This document shows, one piece after another, positions 59,088 to 64,000 of a stretch of DNA of 64,000 nt (its first letter is position 1; each line of letters opens with the position of its first letter). The DNA comes from Flavobacteriales bacterium UBA2306 (GTDB lineage: Bacteria; Bacteroidota; Bacteroidia; Flavobacteriales; Weeksellaceae). The DNA lies in NCBI GenBank assembly GCA_002345565.1, contig DDVS01000005.1, forward strand, positions 1 to 64,000, in the 5' to 3' direction. Below the pieces are notes generated by a model. It saw only the letters and a program-made list of their open reading frames with translations. It was not told the origin of the DNA and did not search any database. A program made the position numbers and the translations under genes.

Positions 59088-61118
59088 ATGAAACTTTGTA
59101 TTGCCGAAAAACCAAGCGTTGCCCGTGATATAGCCAAAGTTTTGGGTGCTACAACTCCCAAAAGTGGTTATATGGAGGGAAATGGCTATTGCGTGACTTG
59201 GACTTTCGGTCATCTTTGCACTTTGAAAGAACCGCACGATTACGCCTCGCATTACAAATCTTGGGATTTGATTTTCCTTCCAATCATTCCCAAAAACTTC
59301 GGAATCAAATTAATTCCTAATAATGGTGTAGAAAAACAATTTCAAACCATAGAAAAATTGGTTCAGGAATGTGACGAAGTCATTAATTGTGGTGATGCCG
59401 GGCAAGAAGGAGAACTCATTCAACGTTGGGTTTTGCAGAAAGCAAAATGCGACAAACCAATGAAACGTTTATGGATTTCGTCCTTGACAGAAGATTCTAT
59501 CAAAGAAGGTTTTGAAAATCTGAAACCTGCGGAAGATTATAAAAATCTTTACTTGGCAGGTAATGCAAGAGCAATTGGAGATTGGCTTTTAGGAATCAAT
59601 GCAACGAGATTATTCACGAAAAGATTTGGAGGGAACAAAGGCGTTTTATCGATTGGAAGGGTTCAGACGCCAACTTTGGCAATGCTTGTTCAACGTCAGA
59701 AAGAAATTGATGCTTTTACGCAGGAAGAATATTGGGAACTAAAAACCAAATATCGGGATGTGCTTTTCAGTGCGTCGATTGACCGATTAAAAACCTTAGA
59801 AAAAGCTGAAAAAGGCTTAGAATATCTCAAGCAAAATCAATTTGAAATTGTCTCTTTTGAAATTAAAGAAGGAAAAGAAAAAAATCCGAGATTATTTGAT
59901 TTGACAGGACTTCAGGTAGAAGCTAACAAGAAATATGGTTTCTCTGCAGAACAAACTTTGAATTATATCCAAAGTCTTTACGAGAAAAAACATACAACTT
60001 ATCCTAGAGTTGATACGACTTATTTATCTGAGAATCTTTATCCAAAAATTGGTGGAATTTTGAGAAGTATGACAATTTATTCTGAATTAATTTCGCCTTT
60101 ACTTTCTCAACCAATTCCGAAAACAAAAGCTGTTTTTGATGATACAAAAGTAACCGACCACCACGCGATTATTCCAACCGAAATTCCGCCTTCATCTAAT
60201 CTTAGTAGAGAAGAGAAGTTGGTTTATGATTTGGTAGCGAGAAGATTCATCGCTGTTTTTTATCCTGAATGTAAAATTTCAAATACTTTGGTGGAAGGTC
60301 AAGTTGGAACAATTCCTTTCAAAGCTTCAGGAAAACAAATTTTGGAACCAGGCTGGAGAATTATTTACGCCAAAGATAAAAAAGAAGAAAAGGACGAAAA
60401 AGATAAAGACGAGGAACAGTCTATTCCCGAATTTGTCGCTGGTGAAAAAGGCGACCACGAACCTTTGATTCATCAAGGAAAAACTTCGCCTCCAAAACCT
60501 TACACAGAAGCAACTTTGCTGAGAGCAATGGAAACTGCAGGGAAACAGGTTGAAGATGAAGAATTGCGCGAAATGTTGAAGAATAACGGAATCGGAAGAC
60601 CGTCAACACGAGCCAACATCATCGAGACACTTTTCAAAAGAAAATACATCGAGAAGAAACGTAAAAACCTCATCGCCACACAAACAGGAATCGAATTAAT
60701 CGACACAATTGAAGACGAACTTCTCAAAAGTCCCGAATTGACTGGGGAATGGGAATCGAAACTTCGAAAAATCGAAAAAGGGGAGTATGAAGCCAATCAG
60801 TTCAAAGAAGAATTGATAGAAATGGTGACCAATTTGACCCAAAAAGTCATCAACGGAAAAGGAAAAATCATTATCCAGGAAGAGAAAAAAGAAGCTCCGA
60901 AAGAAAAAAAACCAAGAACAAAAATCCCAATTGTGTGGGAGGAAATTGAATGTCCGGAGTGTAAATCCAATCATCTTATGAAAGGCAAAACCGCAGTCGG
61001 ATGTTCAGATTATAAAGGTTGTGGCTTCAAAATTTTATTTGAAAATTCGGGGAAAAAGCTTTCTGAAAAACAAATCCGGGATATGATTCTTAAAAACAAA
61101 ACGTCCAAAAAGAAATAA
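59088..61118 (+). CDS. topB: DNA topoisomerase III
   Basis: 676 residues, type IA. The TOPRIM domain has AEKPSVARDIAKVLG (6-20) and DAGQEGELI (103-111). The active-site Tyr is Y305 (TTYPRVDTTYL). A Lys/Glu-rich insertion (about 425-445) and a C-terminal zinc ribbon (CPECKSN, GCSDYKGCGF) follow. It resolves single-strand DNA crossings. A lone gene; the ATG at 59088 opens the TOPRIM strand. Confidence 0.94.
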   Translation: MKLCIAEKPSVARDIAKVLGATTPKSGYMEGNGYCVTWTFGHLCTLKEPHDYASHYKSWDLIFLPIIPKNFGIKLIPNNGVEKQFQTIEKLVQECDEVINCGDAGQEGELIQRWVLQKAKCDKPMKRLWISSLTEDSIKEGFENLKPAEDYKNLYLAGNARAIGDWLLGINATRLFTKRFGGNKGVLSIGRVQTPTLAMLVQRQKEIDAFTQEEYWELKTKYRDVLFSASIDRLKTLEKAEKGLEYLKQNQFEIVSFEIKEGKEKNPRLFDLTGLQVEANKKYGFSAEQTLNYIQSLYEKKHTTYPRVDTTYLSENLYPKIGGILRSMTIYSELISPLLSQPIPKTKAVFDDTKVTDHHAIIPTEIPPSSNLSREEKLVYDLVARRFIAVFYPECKISNTLVEGQVGTIPFKASGKQILEPGWRIIYAKDKKEEKDEKDKDEEQSIPEFVAGEKGDHEPLIHQGKTSPPKPYTEATLLRAMETAGKQVEDEELREMLKNNGIGRPSTRANIIETLFKRKYIEKKRKNLIATQTGIELIDTIEDELLKSPELTGEWESKLRKIEKGEYEANQFKEELIEMVTNLTQKVINGKGKIIIQEEKKEAPKEKKPRTKIPIVWEEIECPECKSNHLMKGKTAVGCSDYKGCGFKILFENSGKKLSEKQIRDMILKNKTSKKK

Positions 61119-61295
61119 AACTTTAATTTTTGGATTCCGGAGAGAAAATCATAACATTTTTGAAGATTTTTTTGAGAAATTAATTCAATTTATTGACTTC
61201 ATAAAGTATATTTCTGGTTTTATATTTATTTTTTTTGTTCCATCAAAAATCCCGAACTTTAAAAATTGTAACTTCAATCATCAATTATAGCAATT

Positions 61296-62060
61296 ATGAG
61301 AATCATTTCCTACAACGTCAATGGGATACGCGCCGCATTTACAAAAGACTTTCTGGGCTGGCTTAATGTTGCCAATCCGGATGTGATCTGTATCCAAGAA
61401 AGCAAAGCGGGAAATGACCAGATAGACATTGATAGTTTTGAAAAATTAGGCTATCACAGTTACTGGCATTCTGCAGTGAAAAAAGGTTACAGCGGTGTAG
61501 GAATCGCATCCAAAGTTAAGCCCAATCACGTAGAATTCGGTTGTGGCATTGAAAGTTATGACAATGAAGGAAGAATTATCCGTGCAGATTTTGACGGATT
61601 TTCTGTGATTTCGGTTTATGTTCCGTCGGCTTCCAATATCGAGAGACTGGATTTCAAAATGCAATTCTGTTTTGATTTTCTAACTTATATCAAAGAACTC
61701 AGAAAATCGATCCCAAATCTGATTATTTGTGGAGATTTTAACATTTGTCATAATGCTATTGACATTCATAACCCAATTGGATTGGCTAACACGTCTGGTT
61801 TTCTTCCAATGGAACGGAAATGGATGACTGATTTTATGAATGAAAATCATTTGACCGATAGTTTCAGGTATTTCAATGATCAGCCGGATCAATATTCCTG
61901 GTGGAGCTACAGAGCCGGTTCCAGAGCAAGAAATAAAGGCTGGCGTTTGGATTATAATTTTGTTTCTGAACCTTTGAAAGATAAAATGACAAGAGCCGTA
62001 ATTTTACCAGAAGTCAAACATTCTGACCATTGTCCGGTTCTTGTAGAACTTTCGATATAA
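61296..62060 (+). CDS. xth: Exodeoxyribonuclease III-family AP endonuclease
   Basis: 254 residues. SYNVNGIRAAFTKDFLGWL, ICIQESKA (metal Glu), SGVGIASK, IICGDFNICHNAIDIHNP, and the C-terminal DYNFVSEPL and HSDHCPV (catalytic His) are all present. It repairs abasic sites and trims 3' ends. It is followed closely by the channel gene. Confidence 0.95.
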   Translation: MRIISYNVNGIRAAFTKDFLGWLNVANPDVICIQESKAGNDQIDIDSFEKLGYHSYWHSAVKKGYSGVGIASKVKPNHVEFGCGIESYDNEGRIIRADFDGFSVISVYVPSASNIERLDFKMQFCFDFLTYIKELRKSIPNLIICGDFNICHNAIDIHNPIGLANTSGFLPMERKWMTDFMNENHLTDSFRYFNDQPDQYSWWSYRAGSRARNKGWRLDYNFVSEPLKDKMTRAVILPEVKHSDHCPVLVELSI

Positions 62061-62135
62061 ATGATCGCCGATGAATGATTCATTCAGCAACATCAACAAT
62101 CAATCATCAATTATCAACATCAATTATAAAAATCT

Positions 62136-62768
62136 GTGCACGAACAATTCAATTTTATCATAGAGATTCTCGGGACCATTTCTTTTGCAATGTCTGGCAG
62201 TTTTGCGGCTATGCAGAAACGTCTAGATCCATTTGGGGTTTTGATTATTGCCTTTGTAACATCCGTTGGAGGCGGAACGGTGAGAGATTTGCTTTTGGAT
62301 GTTCCTGTTTTTTGGATGACAGATCTGTTGACATGTTCATTGATATTTTTCACTTGTGTTTTTTCTATGATTTTCAAATCTATCGAGAAAAACTTCAAAG
62401 TGACATTATTTATATTTGACAGTTTTGGATTGGGATTATTCACCATTATTGGGATTCAAAAAGGGATTAACGAAGCTTTTCACCCATTAATCTGTTTGAC
62501 TTTGGGAACTATTACAGGTTGTTTTGGAGGGATTATTAGAGATATTTTGTTGAATAGGATTCCGTTGGTTTTCCGAAAAGAAATCTATGCAACGGCATGT
62601 ATTGTAGGTGGAGGAAGTTTTTTGCTTTTGGCAAAATATTCTGCTTTTTCTTACGCATTGATTCAAATTTTTACCATTATTTTGATTGTTACTATCAGGA
62701 CTCTTGCGGTAAAATACCATTGGCAGATTCCCAAATTTTATGGTTACGAAGAGAACAATGAAATGTAA
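62136..62768 (+). CDS. TRIC-type (UPF0126) cation channel family membrane protein
   Basis: 210 residues with seven hydrophobic segments and the two-repeat glycine-rich layout of prokaryotic TRIC homologues (ILGTISFAMSGSFAAMQK; TSVGGGTVRDLLLDVPVFWM; TGCFGGIIRDILLNRIPLVF). The start is GTG at 62136, since the conserved N-terminal helix begins there and no nearby ATG fits. Ion selectivity is not predictable. Confidence 0.88.
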   Translation: MHEQFNFIIEILGTISFAMSGSFAAMQKRLDPFGVLIIAFVTSVGGGTVRDLLLDVPVFWMTDLLTCSLIFFTCVFSMIFKSIEKNFKVTLFIFDSFGLGLFTIIGIQKGINEAFHPLICLTLGTITGCFGGIIRDILLNRIPLVFRKEIYATACIVGGGSFLLLAKYSAFSYALIQIFTIILIVTIRTLAVKYHWQIPKFYGYEENNEM

Positions 62769-62773
62769 AATAA

Positions 62774-62808
62774 AAAAGGAGCGAAAATATGTTTTCCACT
62801 CCTTTTAT
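62774..62808. terminator. Shared terminator between the channel and TPR-like genes
   Basis: AAAAGGAG with CGAAAA faces TTTTC with CACTCCTTTT (small bulge). The stem is A-rich on the left and T-rich on the right, so it can work for both convergent genes. Confidence 0.65.
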
Positions 62809-62829
62809 TATATTTAAGAATAATGATGA

Positions 62830-63396
62830 TTAGAAGAATTTACCTCTGTTTCTCATATTCGGGTTGTGCATATGTTTTTGCATTGTTGGCATCTTCATTT
62901 GATCTTTCATCATTTTGATTTGATCGGTCATCATTCCTGCAGAATCCAATTGTTTAGCCTCTTCCAAAAGTTTCTGAGCTTCATTTTTTCTACCTTTTGA
63001 TAGGGCAGAAGCAGCCAGATTTAATTTTGCCATTGCTCTGTCGTGCTTCATATTCAAGCCGTAATCCAATGCTTTTTTCATCAGACCTTCCGTTTTTTGC
63101 GGATTTTCCTGCGCTGTTGTCAAAGCTTGTAAATAATGGAAATAGCCGTACTGACTCTTGTGAAGCTGAGATTTATAATCCGTGATGTTAGATAAAAACT
63201 TAGACGCTTTTTCCATATTTTGTTTTCTCAGTTGCCAGAAAGCTAAAAGAATATTTTCGTTTTTGAAGAATAATGCAATTGGAATTGCAGAAAGTACAAC
63301 CAAAACAATTCCCCAGCCGATATTACGATTGAACATCAAGTAAACCCCCAAAGCGATAATGATTGCTGCGACTACAAATTTTATGTATTTGTTCAT
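62830..63396 (-). CDS. Small membrane protein with TPR-like helices
   Basis: 188 residues. Two N-terminal membrane helices (about 5-22, 27-47) are followed by helical repeats (YGYFHYLQALTTAQENPQKTEGLMKKAL; HDRAMAKLNLAASALSKGRKNEAQKLLEEAK) of TPR type. A Met/Lys-rich tail closes it (IKMMKDQMKMPTMQKHMHNP). Protein-protein interaction is likely, function unknown. Confidence 0.75.
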   Translation of the reverse strand: MNKYIKFVVAAIIIALGVYLMFNRNIGWGIVLVVLSAIPIALFFKNENILLAFWQLRKQNMEKASKFLSNITDYKSQLHKSQYGYFHYLQALTTAQENPQKTEGLMKKALDYGLNMKHDRAMAKLNLAASALSKGRKNEAQKLLEEAKQLDSAGMMTDQIKMMKDQMKMPTMQKHMHNPNMRNRGKFF

Positions 63397-63609
63397 TTTT
63401 AAAATTTAGGTTGCAAAGATAAGAATTACCGATAAGAATTTTCAATAAAAATATTTTCAAAATTATCGATTAATTTTATTAAATATTATCAAACTCGAAA
63501 ATCAATAAAGTTGAAGTTTATAATTTTTTCTGACGCTAAGTTGCTTGGTTAAGATTCTATAAGATTGATTTTGTAGAAAGTAAAAAAGTCATTAAGAAAT
63601 GATAAAATC

Positions 63610-63637
63610 AAAAGAGCCGATTAATTTCGGCTCTTTT
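63610..63637 (-). terminator. Terminator of leuB
   Basis: AAAAGAGCCGA and TCGGCTCTTTT form a perfect 11-bp stem. On the minus strand it is followed by TTTTGATTTT. It lies 15 nt past the leuB stop. No gene is seen between 63397 and 63609. Confidence 0.88.
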
Positions 63638-63651
63638 TTGTGATTTCATCA

Positions 63652-64000
63652 TTAAACAATTGTGGATTTGCCCAATTGGATATTTTCGTAATTGTAATAA
63701 GATTTCTCGGAGAAACTGATGTAATCTGCGATGAAATCTCCAACTTCTGAAGTTGAGTAATTTTGTTCTGCATTCAAATCAACGGTTACAAATTTGCTTT
63801 CGATGGCGTGTTCTACACTTTGACGCAATTTTTCCGCAGCTTGATTTAAATTTAAATAATCCAACAACATTGCAGCACTCAAAATTGAAGCAATTGGATT
63901 CGCAATTCCTTTTCCTTTGGCTTGAGGATAAGAACCGTGAATTGGTTCAAAAAGTCCATTATCTTCACCAATAGAAGCTGACGGCAATAATCCGATAGAA
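63652..64000 (-). CDS. leuB: 3-isopropylmalate dehydrogenase, C-terminal part (partial)
   Basis: The frame runs off the window edge at 64000, leaving 115 residues. GLLPSASIGEDNGLFEPIHG, followed by SYPQAKGKGIANPIASILSAAM, carries the NAD/Mg-binding C-terminal motifs of LeuB. Isocitrate dehydrogenase-like relatives share part of this, but the SIGEDNGLFEPIHGS pattern favours LeuB. Its leucine-pathway partners lie beyond the window. Confidence 0.9.
   Translation of the reverse strand, partial: SIGLLPSASIGEDNGLFEPIHGSYPQAKGKGIANPIASILSAAMLLDYLNLNQAAEKLRQSVEHAIESKFVTVDLNAEQNYSTSEVGDFIADYISFSEKSYYNYENIQLGKSTIV

Noticed and set aside
62075..62419. 114-codon plus-strand frame overlapping the TRIC channel gene
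   Set aside because: It lies in another frame of the channel gene. The GTG-started frame gives a full seven-helix protein of known family.

Overview
The window comes from an AT-rich member of the Bacteroidota, most likely a Chryseobacterium/Epilithonimonas-type flavobacterium (Weeksellaceae). The evidence is a SusC/SusD pair, Bacteroidota promoter elements (TTTG, 18-20 nt, TAnnTTTG) with almost no Shine-Dalgarno sequences, the his gene order G-D-C-B-H-A-F-IE with a fused hisIE and a bifunctional hisB, and family-specific small proteins such as DUF5522, DUF5808 and a START-like protein. The genus is an inference from protein style. I see no insertion sequence, prophage, CRISPR array or rRNA.

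Layout: (1) 1-8.2 kb: the end of an unidentified gene, tRNA-Cys, a hicAB toxin-antitoxin pair, a TauE-like transporter with a PAP2 phosphatase, and an OmpR-type two-component system followed by an LTA-synthase-like membrane sulfatase. Two near-identical 11-bp-phased direct repeats lie upstream of the regulator and of the sulfatase. (2) 8.3-12.3 kb: mpl, then a TonB receptor and thioredoxin-like gene behind a promoter that carries a DtxR/IdeR-like palindrome. (3) 12.4-19.7 kb: tyrosine/homogentisate catabolism (hmgA, hppD, fahA, a flavin reductase-like protein) with an embedded CoA-transferase that could use the acetoacetate or C4 products. (4) 19.7-30.9 kb: a ParE-type toxin-antitoxin pair, an MsbA-like ABC exporter, truA, a phosphodiesterase, an Smr protein, a SusCD nutrient-uptake pair, yqgE and pdxH. 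(5) 31.1-38.5 kb: a complete histidine operon on the minus strand, headed by an 18-residue leader peptide with five His codons and an intrinsic terminator, i.e. a transcription attenuator. (6) 38.6-46 kb: a minus-strand run of kup, fur, an OstA-like gene, a class III aminotransferase with an extra N-terminal domain, a START-like protein, a DUF5808 protein and a class IV aminotransferase homologue that lacks the PLP lysine. (7) 46-58.7 kb: small proteins, then an NtrY/NtrC-like two-component system divergent from a tripartite exporter (membrane fusion protein, ATPase, two FtsX/MacB-type permeases, TolC). A large palindrome and a near-consensus sigma-54 site precede the exporter. (8) 59-64 kb: topB, an exodeoxyribonuclease III-family nuclease, a TRIC-type channel, a small TPR-like membrane protein and the 3' end of leuB.

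Intergenic DNA holds several families of dispersed hairpin repeats. The best is a 90-130 bp element bounded by inverted CCACAAAAGnCACAAAAG arms (four loci). Others are TTCGACAAGCTCAG-type repeats (two), CCGCTCCCAATCTTTT-type repeats (two), and ATCAACTA oligomer tracts around the exporter locus. One element of each of the first two families sits inside the histidine operon.
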